DNA of 50,192 nucleotides from an uncultured bacterium (GTDB lineage: Bacteria > Actinomycetota > Coriobacteriia > Coriobacteriales > Atopobiaceae): the NCBI GenBank assembly GCA_905214865.1, contig CAJMNO010000017.1, forward strand, positions 1 to 50,192. The letters are read 5' to 3'. Below, in pieces: positions 1-8,397 of this stretch (position 1 is its first letter; every line of letters begins with the position of its first letter). The notes beneath the pieces are model-generated. The model worked only from the letters and a program-made list of their open reading frames with translations. It was not told where the DNA came from and searched no databases. Made by a program: the position numbers and the translations under genes.

Positions 1-54
1 CGTTCCCTTGGGTTCTCGGGGCTACCGCTCTGGCTTCAGCTTGACTGTAATGGG

Positions 55-252
55 GTGCTTAACTCCACGAGCTCCCGTGTGGATTTCGGGGAACGATGCT
101 TAGCCGCCCTAGCCCCCATGCGGATTTCGGAGGCAGATGCTTAATGTCGCTAGCCCTCGTGTTGGTGGTGCGACGGAAATCCGCAAGAGGCCGGGGAGGG
201 CTAAGCAGCGCGAGGACAAATCCGCATGAGGCCGGGGGGAGCTAAGCATGCT
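55..252. repeat. Palindromically arranged short repeat array (five imperfect ~40-base units)
   Basis: Three units read in one direction (about 55-96, 97-137, 138-174) and two in the other (about 175-213, 214-252). Forward units begin TGCTTA and contain GGATTTCGG; inverted units contain AAATCCGCA and end GCTAAGCA, the reverse complement. There are no spacers between units, so this is not a CRISPR array. The whole forms a large imperfect inverted repeat. No coding sequence is visible here. The function is unknown; it could be a REP-like element, a protein-binding array or the edge of a mobile element. Confidence 0.6.
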
Positions 253-450
253 CGGCAGGGAGAGACCCCGGGCTACGGCCGTACGCCCGCTGTCTAGGTC
301 TGGAGAACCGTCCGGGGGCAGGGACCCCGGGGGAGAGGACTCCCCGAGCGAGGAGACTCAGCAAGCCGAGGCTCAGCTCGAACGAACCCGGGGCGCGGTG
401 TGCGCGCAACGGGCTCAATGTGTCCATGACTCTCCGTGACGTGCGTGCGA
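253..450. other. Gene-free stretch with GC-rich stem-loops
   Basis: No open frame here has a convincing start or composition. Two small stem-loops are visible: GGGG/CCCC around 313-327 and GGGGAG/CTCCCC around 330-346. They lie downstream of the terminator of the esterase gene, so they do not obviously serve it. No promoter could be assigned. Confidence 0.4.
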
Positions 451-490
451 GAAAAAACGGGGACGGTCCCATGCGCGGAACCGTCCCCGT
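451..490 (-). terminator. Intrinsic terminator of the esterase gene
   Basis: On the minus strand an 11-base-pair stem (ACGGGGACGGT pairing with ACCGTCCCCGT) with a short loop is followed directly by TTTTTTC. It lies about 20 bases after the stop codon of the minus-strand gene ending at 513. Stem plus U-tract makes this a classic Rho-independent terminator. Confidence 0.9.
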
Positions 491-512
491 GTCACGAGCG
501 CCCTCAGGCCCC

Positions 513-2003
513 CTACTTCTTCTTCCTGCTGGACCTCACGGTCTTCGCGCGGGTGGTGCCGCCCTTCGCGGACGACCTGCCCGCGGAGCTCTTCGCGGCG
601 GTCGACTTGGTCGCAGCCGGCTTTGCCGCGACGGTCTTGGACGCGGTCGGCTTGGTCGCGCTGGTCTCGGTTGCCTTGGGCTCCGGCTTGGCGGCCGTCG
701 CGGCCTTCGCGGCGGGCTTGGGCGAGACGGGCTTCGTCGCGGCAGCCGCCGTCGCCTTGGCGGGCGCGGCCTTTGCGCTCGCGGTCGTCTTCGCGGCAGC
801 CTTTGGCTCCGGCTTGGCGGCTGCCTTGGCAGCAACCTTGGGTGCGGCCTTCGCGGCGGGCTCAGCCTTGACCTCAGCCTTTGCCACGGGCTTTGCCTCC
901 GCCTTCGCTGCTGTGGCCTTGGGAGCGGCCTTGGTGGCAGCGGGCTTCTCTGCCGTCTTGGCAGAAGCCTTGGTTGCGGCAGCGGCCTTCGCGGGGGCCT
1001 TCGCTGCAGCGGTGGTCTTGGCAGCGGCCTTCGCCGCCGGCTTGGCCTTGGGCTCTGCCTTTGCCGCGGGCTTCTCGCTTGCCTTTGTGGCAGCCTTCGC
1101 CTGGGACTTGGGGGCAGCCTTCTTGGCGGTGGCAGGCTTCACGGCAGGCTTGTCATCCAGTTTCGCGGCGACCTTCGCAGCGGGCTTTGCCTCCACCTTG
1201 GCAGCCGGCTTGGCCTTGGCCGCAAGGTCCACGCCCTCGGACGCAAGCTCCTTCTCGATGTCCTCCAGCATCAGGGGCATGAAGTAGCGAAGCTGCTTCT
1301 TCCACCAGTAGGGGTCGTGGTTCACGTCGTAGCCCCAGAAGTCGCACCAGTGGGGCACGCCCAGGCGGTCGAGCTCGTGGTCGATGGCGCGGACGTCGTC
1401 CTGGCCGTCCTCAAACGCGCCCTGCCCAACGCAGAACAGCAGGCTGCGATGGCGGTACAGCTCCACGTAGGGGTGGTTGAGGGGCATGTTGGGGAGGAAC
1501 GAGACGATGTCGTTGTCGTAGAGCGTGGGGTTGGACCAGTCGCCAAAGAAGTAGCTCGCGCGATAGACGCCCGAGAGGGAGAGGCAACCCTGGAACAGGT
1601 TCGGGCGGCGGAGCGCCGCGAGCGCGGCATGCGTGGCGCCCATGGAGCAGCCCATCGCCAGCGGGCGCAGCTCGGAGCCGTTGAGCTCGTGCACCTGGGG
1701 CAGAAGCTCGTCGGTCACAAAGCGGAAGTAGTCCTCCTGGCGCTGTGCCCTCTTGGCCTTGTCCCCGGCGAGGTCGCTCCAGCTCCCCTGGTCGGCGTTG
1801 TCCACGGAGAACAGCTGGATCCTCCCACCGTCGATGTACTCGGCGAGGGGCTCGAGGAGGCCGTCCTGCTCAAACGACTCGCAGGTGTGGTCCTGGGTCT
1901 GGAAGGTGACGATGGGGTAGCCCTTCTCGCCGTAGACGATCATGGACATGTCCTGGCCCAGGGCGTCGCTGTGGATGGTGTGGAGTTCGCGCTTCATGGT
2001 CAT
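513..2003 (-). CDS. Alpha/beta-hydrolase esterase with Lys/Ala/Pro-rich histone-H1-like tail
   Basis: The product has 496 residues in two very different halves. Residues 1-255 look like a putative esterase of the esterase D/enterochelin esterase type: GCSMG carries the likely nucleophile Ser120, and His229 (NHDPYW) and Asp199 are candidates for the rest of the triad. Residues ~260-496 are a low-complexity tail of AKPAAK-type repeats, mostly Ala, Lys, Pro, Thr and Ser, ending in a basic SSRKKK stretch. Such tails resemble histone H1-like and mycobacterial HupB tails and can bind nucleic acid or other polyanions. No signal peptide is visible, so it is probably cytoplasmic. A promoter lies upstream and a strong terminator downstream, so it is monocistronic. 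The substrate is unknown. The start has AAGG 8 bases upstream; an ATG two codons later is an alternative. Confidence 0.8.
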   Translation of the reverse strand: MTMKRELHTIHSDALGQDMSMIVYGEKGYPIVTFQTQDHTCESFEQDGLLEPLAEYIDGGRIQLFSVDNADQGSWSDLAGDKAKRAQRQEDYFRFVTDELLPQVHELNGSELRPLAMGCSMGATHAALAALRRPNLFQGCLSLSGVYRASYFFGDWSNPTLYDNDIVSFLPNMPLNHPYVELYRHRSLLFCVGQGAFEDGQDDVRAIDHELDRLGVPHWCDFWGYDVNHDPYWWKKQLRYFMPLMLEDIEKELASEGVDLAAKAKPAAKVEAKPAAKVAAKLDDKPAVKPATAKKAAPKSQAKAATKASEKPAAKAEPKAKPAAKAAAKTTAAAKAPAKAAAATKASAKTAEKPAATKAAPKATAAKAEAKPVAKAEVKAEPAAKAAPKVAAKAAAKPEPKAAAKTTASAKAAPAKATAAAATKPVSPKPAAKAATAAKPEPKATETSATKPTASKTVAAKPAATKSTAAKSSAGRSSAKGGTTRAKTVRSSRKKK

Positions 2004-2026
2004 CGCCCGCCTTTGTTGCAGATTCG

Positions 2027-2058
2027 GTTATACATTTACGCGAAGAACCGCTTGTCAA
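2027..2058 (-). promoter_or_regulatory. Candidate promoter of the esterase gene
   Basis: Reading the minus strand, TTGACA (2058-2053) is followed by TATAAC (2032-2027). The spacer is 20 bases, longer than ideal; TGTATA two bases upstream would give 18. The -10 lies just upstream of the ATG at 2003. The local sequence is A/T-rich compared with its surroundings. Confidence 0.45.
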
Positions 2059-2240
2059 GCATTCGGACAAAAACTTACGGTCAACGGTTCATTTTAGCAG
2101 GTGGACGCTATTGTGTGCAAAACTGGGCACCTCAGGGGAACCTGGCGGAGACCGAGCGTGTCCTGATGGCCCCAAATTGGGTCAGAATCGTAGGGATGCC
2201 TGCCGGCACGCGTTGTGCGATCAAATCGAGGGGGTGTGAC

Positions 2241-2615
2241 GTGGGGGAGAGGAACGATGCACCGCGGGACGCGGCGTGGTCCTACCGGGTGTACGTGCTT
2301 CGCTGCGAGGACGGGTCCCTCTACTCCGGGATCACCACCGACGTGGCGCGTCGCATGGCGGAGCACCTGTCGCGGAGGGCGCCCGGGGCGCGCTACACCC
2401 AGCGCCATCCCGCCGTGGCGCTCGTGGGCCTGTGGCGCGCCTCGGACCGCTCGTCCGCCTGCAGGCTCGAGTGGCGCCTTCACCACATGACGCGCTCCCA
2501 AAAGCTGCGGCTCATCGAGTCGCCGGAGCTCGCCGGCGAGGAGTGGGAGCCGGTCCCCTCCCGCGAGCGGGAGCGCCTGTGGGAGGAGGGGCTGCGGCGC
2601 AATGGGGGCGAGTAG
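2241..2615 (+). CDS. GIY-YIG nuclease family protein
   Basis: The 124-residue product has a small GIY-YIG domain: YRVYVLRCEDGSLYSGIT supplies the two short motifs (YVL and YSGI), followed by the conserved Arg region ARRMAEH. Stand-alone proteins of this size belong to the UPF0213/YhbQ-like group, whose cellular role is poorly known. The GTG start is chosen because GAGGGGG lies 6 bases upstream; an in-frame ATG at 2196 lacks a good site. The frame continues open far upstream only because the antisense esterase tail is low-complexity. The next gene follows 78 bases later on the same strand. Confidence 0.75.
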   Translation: MGERNDAPRDAAWSYRVYVLRCEDGSLYSGITTDVARRMAEHLSRRAPGARYTQRHPAVALVGLWRASDRSSACRLEWRLHHMTRSQKLRLIESPELAGEEWEPVPSRERERLWEEGLRRNGGE

Positions 2616-2693
2616 GGCCGCGTGCGTCATCGCCTCTCGTCCGGGGTCACGGGTATGCTCTGTGAGACGGCCGGCTAGGAGCAGGGAGGACGC

Positions 2694-4175
2694 ATGATCG
2701 AGATCGAGTGCCCCAAGTGCCACACGGTGTTCGAGGAGGACGAGTCCAAGTTCGCGGACATCGTCCGCCAGGTGCGCGACGCCGAGTTCAACCGCGAGCT
2801 CTCGGCGCAGACCAAGGCGCTCGAGCGCGAGAGGGAGTCCGCGGTCGCCGAGGCGGCGGCGAGGGCCAGGGAGGCCTCGCAGGGGGAGGTCGCCAAGAGG
2901 GACCAGCAGATCGCCCAGCTCAAGGCACAGATCGAGGCTGCCAAATCGCAGCAGGAGCTCGCGCTCGAGGGCGCCCGCGCGCAGTCGCGGGAGGAGGTCG
3001 CGTCCCTCAAGGCGCAGCTTGAGTCGCAGGAGGCCGCCGCCAGGCTCCGCGAGGAGCGGCAGAGGGGCGAGGCGGACCGCGCGCTCGCCGAGAGGGACCG
3101 GCAGATCGGCGAGCTGCGGCAGCAGATCAAGGCGCAGGGGGACGCGTTCGAGGACCGCAAGGCGCTCGCCGTGAGCCAGGCGACCGCTGCGGTGGAGCGG
3201 GAGCGCGACGACTTCCGCCATAGGGCGGAGCTCGCGCAGAGCGAGACCAAGCGCCTCTCCCAGCAGCTTGAGGACGAGCGCGCCTCGTCGCTCCGCCGGC
3301 AGGAGGAGATCATCCGCCAGAAGGACCAGGAGCTGGAGGACTACAAGTCCATGCAGTCCCGCCTCACGGTCAAGATGGTGGGGGAGAGCCTGGAGCAGCA
3401 CTGCGAGACCGAGTTCAACAAGTGGAGGAGCGCCTTCCCCCTCGCCACCTTTGGCAAGGACAACGAGGTCGTGGCGGGGAGCAAGGGGGACTTCGTCTTT
3501 AGGGACTACGACGAGGCGGGCACCGAGTACCTGTCGGTCATGTTCGAGATGAAGAACGAGGAGGGCGAGTCCACCAACCGGCACAAGAACGCCGACTTCC
3601 TGGACAAGCTCGACCGCGACCGCCGTAACAAGAACTGCGAGTACGCCGTCCTCGTCACCACGCTCGAGAAGGACAACGAGTTCTACAACCAGGGCATCGT
3701 CGACGTGAGCGGCATGTGCTCCCACCCCAAGACGTACGTGATACGCCCCCAGTTCTTCATCCCGCTGCTCACCTTCCTCCAGTCGGTGGCCCAGGGCACG
3801 CTCGACTACCGCCGCCAGATCGAGCGCCTCAAGGGCGAGAGCATCGACATCGAGTACTTCAACCAGGCGCTGGGCGACTTCAAGGTCGGCTTTGGGCGCG
3901 ACTGCGAGCATGCCTCCAAGAAGCTCTCCGACGCCATCGACGGCATCGATCGCGCCATCTCGCAGCTCGAGCGAATCCGTGAGTCGTTCCGCCTGACCGA
4001 GACCCACCTGAGCAGGGCCAACCGCAAGGCGGAGGACCTCACCATCAAGCGGCTGACCAAGAACAGCCCGCTGCTGGCCGAGCGCTTCTCCCAGCTGGAT
4101 GAGGCGCCCGCGCAGGGGGAGGGGATCGAGCCAGACCAGGTGGAGACGCCCGACGCGGGGAGGCAGGGGAGCTAG
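2694..4175 (+). CDS. DUF2130 domain protein with zinc-binding N-terminus and long coiled coil
   Basis: The product has 493 residues. The N-terminus carries a CPKC pair, as in small zinc ribbons. Residues ~25-225 are a charged heptad-like coiled coil rich in Glu, Arg, Gln and Ala. Residues ~225-400 match the DUF2130 family (KMVGESLEQHCETEFN, FEMKNE, KNADFLDKLDRDRRN), which has been related to restriction-endonuclease-like folds; its role is unproven. The start has a good GGAGG site. A possible -10 (TATGCT near 2654) lies 40 bases upstream. The C-terminus is acidic and variable. Confidence 0.8.
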   Translation: MIEIECPKCHTVFEEDESKFADIVRQVRDAEFNRELSAQTKALERERESAVAEAAARAREASQGEVAKRDQQIAQLKAQIEAAKSQQELALEGARAQSREEVASLKAQLESQEAAARLREERQRGEADRALAERDRQIGELRQQIKAQGDAFEDRKALAVSQATAAVERERDDFRHRAELAQSETKRLSQQLEDERASSLRRQEEIIRQKDQELEDYKSMQSRLTVKMVGESLEQHCETEFNKWRSAFPLATFGKDNEVVAGSKGDFVFRDYDEAGTEYLSVMFEMKNEEGESTNRHKNADFLDKLDRDRRNKNCEYAVLVTTLEKDNEFYNQGIVDVSGMCSHPKTYVIRPQFFIPLLTFLQSVAQGTLDYRRQIERLKGESIDIEYFNQALGDFKVGFGRDCEHASKKLSDAIDGIDRAISQLERIRESFRLTETHLSRANRKAEDLTIKRLTKNSPLLAERFSQLDEAPAQGEGIEPDQVETPDAGRQGS

Positions 4176-4210
4176 GGCACCCCAACCCTCGCGATTGCCG
4201 CGTCCGTGGC

Positions 4211-4237
4211 GGGGGAGAGGGGCGTGGCCCCTCCCTC
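4211..4237. terminator. GC-rich hairpin between convergent genes, possible terminator
   Basis: AGGGGC and GCCCCT form a stem around a GTG loop, with partial extension on both sides. It sits between the stop of the plus-strand DUF2130 gene (4175) and the stop of the minus-strand PASTA gene (4255). No U-tract follows on either strand, so termination is only inferred from position. Confidence 0.4.
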
Positions 4238-4254
4238 GGGGCTCGACCCCATGG

Positions 4255-5412
4255 CTACGAGTTCGTGGGCTCCGCGACCTGGACCACGACGGTGGAGCCG
4301 ACCTTCACGATCTGGTCGGTCCCCGGCGTGGTGTTGGCGATCGTGCCGGCGGTGACGTCGTCGGTCATCACGTCGGTCCCACGCTCCACGATCAGGCCCA
4401 TCCCGCTCAGGAGCTGGGACGCTCCCGTGTACGACATGCCGGAGAGGTCGGGAATAGAGACGCTCTCGTGCGTGTCTCCCTCGGACACGAGGTCACCGGC
4501 CTTGGAGTCGGGGCTCGGCCCGTCGGAGATCACGAGGTCGATCTTGGTGCCCTTCTTCTCCTGTGCGCCGGGGGTGGGGCCCTGGCTGATGACCTTGCCC
4601 GCGGCGACGGTGCTCGAGTATGCGTGCATCACGTCGTCCTTCACGAAGAAGCCGGTCTGGGCGATCTTGTCCAGGGCCCTCTCCTCGGTGAGCCCCACGA
4701 GGTTGGGGACGTCCTTGGTCGGGGAGGCGGACTTGCCCACCTTCACGGTGACGGTTGACCCGACCGCAACGGAGGTCCCCTCGCACGGCGAGGTCGCGAT
4801 GACCTTGCCGTAGTCCGCCGCGTTGTCGGTGCCCTGCTCCTCCACGGTCACCTGCAGCCCGTCCTGCTCCAGGTACTGGGAGGCGTCCGAGCTGGTCTGA
4901 CCAACCACGTCGGGCACGTCCACGTGCGCCACCAGGCCAAAGCAGTTGGTGAGGATCAGGGACGAGCCCAGGAAGCCCGTCGCCACCACAAAGGCGAGGG
5001 CGCGCGCCCAGCGGGGGACGGCGCGCAGGCGATGCCGCCGCGCGGCCCCACGGCTCCCCTTGGGGAGGATGCCCGTGACGTCAACTGACGCGGCGGTCAC
5101 GGCTCCCGTGGACGACAGGTTGGCCTCCTCGTCCTGGGCAGTCGTGATGTCGGGCAGCACACTCCCATGGGATGCGGGAACACATTGGCCTGCGCTGGGC
5201 TTCGGGGAATCGTCGCGTGGGGCCGGGGCGGGGGCGCCTGACTCCTTGCCGCCGTCCTGGGGAGAGACCTGCGCCTCCGGTGTCGCGAAGTGCCTTCCCC
5301 GGCGCGGGGCCTCGTCGCCCGCCTCCAGGGGCATGGGCCTCTCATCGCCCTGCTGGTCTCGCACGCGCTGCCTCCCCCCGATGAAAGTTGCGTCGCTTCT
5401 CGCATCAGTCAT
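4255..5412 (-). CDS. Membrane-anchored PASTA-domain protein without a kinase domain
   Basis: The 385-residue protein has a hydrophilic, probably cytoplasmic N-terminal part (1-130), one membrane segment (about 136-158, after a basic RRHRLR stretch) and three extracellular PASTA domains (about 165-227, 233-297, 318-381; VPDVVGQ, VPNLVGL and IPDLSGM mark their starts). PASTA domains bind muropeptides or the D-Ala-D-Ala part of peptidoglycan. They usually sit on PknB-type kinases or class B PBPs; here neither a kinase nor a transpeptidase is present. It may sense or tether to the cell wall. The ribosome site before this ATG is weak; Met27 is an alternative start. It is transcribed alone. Confidence 0.85.
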   Translation of the reverse strand: MTDARSDATFIGGRQRVRDQQGDERPMPLEAGDEAPRRGRHFATPEAQVSPQDGGKESGAPAPAPRDDSPKPSAGQCVPASHGSVLPDITTAQDEEANLSSTGAVTAASVDVTGILPKGSRGAARRHRLRAVPRWARALAFVVATGFLGSSLILTNCFGLVAHVDVPDVVGQTSSDASQYLEQDGLQVTVEEQGTDNAADYGKVIATSPCEGTSVAVGSTVTVKVGKSASPTKDVPNLVGLTEERALDKIAQTGFFVKDDVMHAYSSTVAAGKVISQGPTPGAQEKKGTKIDLVISDGPSPDSKAGDLVSEGDTHESVSIPDLSGMSYTGASQLLSGMGLIVERGTDVMTDDVTAGTIANTTPGTDQIVKVGSTVVVQVAEPTNS

Positions 5413-5604
5413 CTTAGGGCATGCATGCGCAAAAGGTAACTATGAGGGATGCGTGCATGGCGAGCCCCACGCGCACAAGGGGGAGAGACGCCCTGCTCAG
5501 GGGGTTGATGAGTGTTCTACCTTGGGATACGTCTGTTGAGGGTCGTTATTCTCGCCTAGAAAAACCTGCCGTCCGCCGAATATTCCGATGTCCCAGAATC
5601 ACTC

Positions 5605-6804
5605 TTACAACGCGTCGGAGGCCTGCAGCATGAGGGAGAGGACCAGGGCGAGCCCGTCCTCCAGGCTCGCGAGGTCGACCCACTCGTCGCGCGTGTGGAG
5701 GAGCGAGCCCCTCACGGCGCCCACGCAGATGGAGGGGATGCCAAGGGAGAGGGGGATGTTGGCGTCGGTAGAGGCGGGGGAGGCATCCACGTCGCGCCCC
5801 GTGACGGAGCGGATGGTGTCAGCGCTCCGCTTTGCGAGTGCGGCGAGCCTGCGAGCGTCGACCGGGCCGTTGCCAGGGCGGACGCCGATGGTCTCGACCT
5901 CGATGTCGACGCCGTCGCGCCGGCACGAGTCGAGGGCGGCCCTGAACAGGCCCTCCATGCGCTTGAGGTTTGCCGCGGACTCGCTCCTGAACTCGAAGAG
6001 GGCGCCCGCCTGGGAGGCGATGGAGTTGACGGTGCCACCGCCCTCCATGTGGCCCACGTTGATGGTGGTCTTGGCACCCGTGTCGGGGTCCACGGGGAGC
6101 TCGATGGCATAGAGCGCCTCGATGACCTGGCACAGAACCTCGACCGCGTTGGGGCGGCCGAAGTTCTGGTACGAGTGGCCTCCCTGGGTCTTGACGCGGA
6201 TCCTGAAGCGCTCGGACCCCACGGCATGGCTGATGCACTGCGAGAGGTAGAGGTCAAACGAGCAGAACGAGCGCACGTGCCTGCCCTTGTCGCGCAGTCC
6301 CTCGAAGAGGGCTCGCGTGCCAGCGAGGTTGCCCAGCCCCTCCTCGCAGGTGTCGGCGACCACCAGGATGTCCACGTCGCGCGTGGCGCGGTCGTAGGCG
6401 CCGTCGTCGTGAAGCAGGTGCCGGGTCGCCGCCATGAGGGCCACGAGGTTTGCGGTGTCGTCGCCCACGCCCGGCGCCATCATGCGGCCGTGCTCGATGC
6501 GAACGGGGAGCGGGTCGGTGTCGGGAAACACGATGTCGGTGTGGGCGGAGAACACGGCGACGTCACGGGGCTTCCCGTCCTTGCGGGGATGCCTGCCGCG
6601 AAGGAGGCAGAGCACGTTGCCCTGCTCGTCGATGCGCACGTCCTTGGCGCCCTGGCGACGGAGCCAGTCGGCTACGAACGCCTCGCGCCTGCCCTCGTGA
6701 TGCGTGGGGGAGGGAATCGCCGCCAGTTTGGAGAGGAGGCGGACCTCCTCCTCGTGGTAGTTCCTTGCGTAGCTTCGGGCGTGCCTCAGCAGCGTGGCGT
6801 CCAT
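5605..6804 (-). CDS. M20 family zinc peptidase/deacylase
   Basis: The 399-residue product has the dinuclear-zinc motifs of M20 enzymes in order: SAHTD (first ligand and Asp), GVGDDTAN (bridging Asp), ADTCEEGLG (general base Glu pair) and GGHSYQNFG at the start of the lid domain. Family members cleave dipeptides or acyl-amino acids; peptidase T-like and desuccinylase-like enzymes are the closest guess and the substrate is not settled. The ATG at 6804 has GGGGAG 6 bases upstream; the frame extends 14 codons further without a better site. It is cytoplasmic and apparently monocistronic. Confidence 0.85.
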   Translation of the reverse strand: MDATLLRHARSYARNYHEEEVRLLSKLAAIPSPTHHEGRREAFVADWLRRQGAKDVRIDEQGNVLCLLRGRHPRKDGKPRDVAVFSAHTDIVFPDTDPLPVRIEHGRMMAPGVGDDTANLVALMAATRHLLHDDGAYDRATRDVDILVVADTCEEGLGNLAGTRALFEGLRDKGRHVRSFCSFDLYLSQCISHAVGSERFRIRVKTQGGHSYQNFGRPNAVEVLCQVIEALYAIELPVDPDTGAKTTINVGHMEGGGTVNSIASQAGALFEFRSESAANLKRMEGLFRAALDSCRRDGVDIEVETIGVRPGNGPVDARRLAALAKRSADTIRSVTGRDVDASPASTDANIPLSLGIPSICVGAVRGSLLHTRDEWVDLASLEDGLALVLSLMLQASDAL

Positions 6805-6909
6805 CCGTGCTCCCCTGTCTCGCGTGGATGGCTTAATCATAGCCACTGGTGGACGGGCTCAAAGCGTCGGCGGACGGCAAGTTAACCGAGTTTAAAAAGT
6901 TTCCAAAAG

Positions 6910-8397
6910 TCACATGGCGCGCTGCACGGCCCGCGCCCATCCCTCAAGGAGCCGCTCCGCGTCCCCCTCGGGCATGGTGGGCACGAACACGTCCCCGCCC
7001 TTCCGCAGCGAGCGCACCTCGTCGGTGCCGTCCCAGAACCCCGTGGTGAGGCCAGCGAGATAGGCGGCGCCCATCGAGGTGGTCTCGATGTTGCTCGGGC
7101 GGTGGATGCGCGCCCTCAGGACGTCTGCCTGGAACTGCATCAGGAAGCCGTTTCGCGACGCCCCGCCATCCACGTCGAGTGTGACGATCTTGCGCTGCGC
7201 ATCGGCCTCCATGGCGCGGACGAGGTCACAGGTCTGGTAGGCAAGCGCCTCGAGCGCCGCCCTCGCGATGTGTGCGGGCGTGGTGCCGCGGGTGAGCCCG
7301 CAGATGAGGCCGCGGGCATCGGGGTTCCAGTACGGGGCGCCGAGTCCCGTGAACGCGGGGACGATGTAGACGCCGCCCGTGTCCGGTACGCTGCGGGCGA
7401 GGTACTCGGTGTCCTCGGCGGAGCGAACGATGCCCAGCTCGTCGCGAAGCCACTGGATGAGCGCGCCGGCGACGAAGACGCTCCCCTCGAGTGCGTACTG
7501 GGTCCTCGTTGCCTCAGGCGGTGCGGCGGCGATGGTCGTCACCAGGCTGTTCTTCGACGCCACGGGCTGGTCGCCCGTGTTCATCAGGAGGAAGCAGCCG
7601 GTGCCGTAGGTGTTCTTCGCCTCTCCCGGCTCAAAGCAGCACTGGCCAAAGAGGGCGCTCTGCTGGTCTCCCGCGATGCCCGCGATGGGGATGCCCGAGG
7701 GAATGCCCGGGTAGGAGGTCTCGCCAAACACGTGGGCGGAGGGCAGGACCTCGGGCATCATGCAGGAGGGGATGTCAAAGAGGTCGAGGAGGTCCTGGTC
7801 CCAGCGGCACTCGTGGATGTTGTAGAGCATGGTGCGGCTGGCGTTCGTCATGTCCGTCGCGTGCACCAGGCCGCCCGAGAGCACCCACAGAAGCCAGGTG
7901 TCGACCGTCCCAAACAGCAGCTCTCCCGCCTCCGCGCGCTTGCGCGCTCCGGGGACGTTGTCCAGGAGCCACCTGATCTTGCTCGCGGAGAAGTACGCGT
8001 CGGGGAGAAGGCCGGTCTTGTCCCTGATGGACCGTGCCACCCTGGGGTCGCCGCAGAGCTCCTCAACCATGGCGGCAGTCCTGCGGCACTGCCACACAAT
8101 GGCGTTGGCGATGGGCTCGCCGGTCGACGGGTCCCACACGATCGTGGTCTCGCGCTGGTTGTCGATGCCGATCGCGGCCACGTTGGACTCGCTGAGGTGA
8201 TGGCGACTCACGAGCTCGGTGAGCGAGCCCAGCTGGGAGTAGAGGATTTCCTGCGGGTTGTGCTCCACCCAGCCTGGCTTGGGATAGATCTGCTGGTAGG
8301 TTCGCTGGACGCTGTCCACGACCGTGCCGTCGTGGTCCACGAGCACCGCCCGGGACGACGTGGTCCCCTGGTCGAGTGCGATCACGTAGCGCTTCAT
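6910..8397 (-). CDS. glpK: Glycerol kinase
   Basis: The 495-residue FGGY-family enzyme phosphorylates glycerol to sn-glycerol 3-phosphate. It shows the N-terminal phosphate-binding DQGTTSSRAVL, GIDNQRET, FGTVDTWLLW, and the C-terminal ADP site around VDGGASRNGFLMQFQAD, all at normal spacing for full-length GlpK. Its ATG overlaps the stop of the upstream lipase (ATGA), so the two are translationally coupled, with a GGGGAGG site inside the lipase end. The pairing suggests that glycerol released by the lipase is the substrate. No glycerol facilitator or glycerol-3-phosphate oxidase is present here. Confidence 0.95.
   Translation of the reverse strand: MKRYVIALDQGTTSSRAVLVDHDGTVVDSVQRTYQQIYPKPGWVEHNPQEILYSQLGSLTELVSRHHLSESNVAAIGIDNQRETTIVWDPSTGEPIANAIVWQCRRTAAMVEELCGDPRVARSIRDKTGLLPDAYFSASKIRWLLDNVPGARKRAEAGELLFGTVDTWLLWVLSGGLVHATDMTNASRTMLYNIHECRWDQDLLDLFDIPSCMMPEVLPSAHVFGETSYPGIPSGIPIAGIAGDQQSALFGQCCFEPGEAKNTYGTGCFLLMNTGDQPVASKNSLVTTIAAAPPEATRTQYALEGSVFVAGALIQWLRDELGIVRSAEDTEYLARSVPDTGGVYIVPAFTGLGAPYWNPDARGLICGLTRGTTPAHIARAALEALAYQTCDLVRAMEADAQRKIVTLDVDGGASRNGFLMQFQADVLRARIHRPSNIETTSMGAAYLAGLTTGFWDGTDEVRSLRKGGDVFVPTMPEGDAERLLEGWARAVQRAM

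Noticed and set aside
55..252. CRISPR array
   Set aside because: Units touch without spacers, change orientation and are imperfect; no cas genes nearby.
436..1287. Ala/Phe-rich 283-residue open frame opposite the esterase tail
   Set aside because: A mirror of the AKPAAK repeats; no ribosome site; compositional artefact.
420..2240. Very long plus-strand open frame upstream of the GIY-YIG gene
   Set aside because: It is antisense to the esterase; the low-complexity Lys/Ala/Pro tail keeps the other strand open. The Leu/Gly/Arg-rich translation has no domain, and the real start is near 2241.
2094..4007. 637-residue minus-strand open frame
   Set aside because: Antisense to the DUF2130 gene, caused by high GC at third positions; no recognisable domain.
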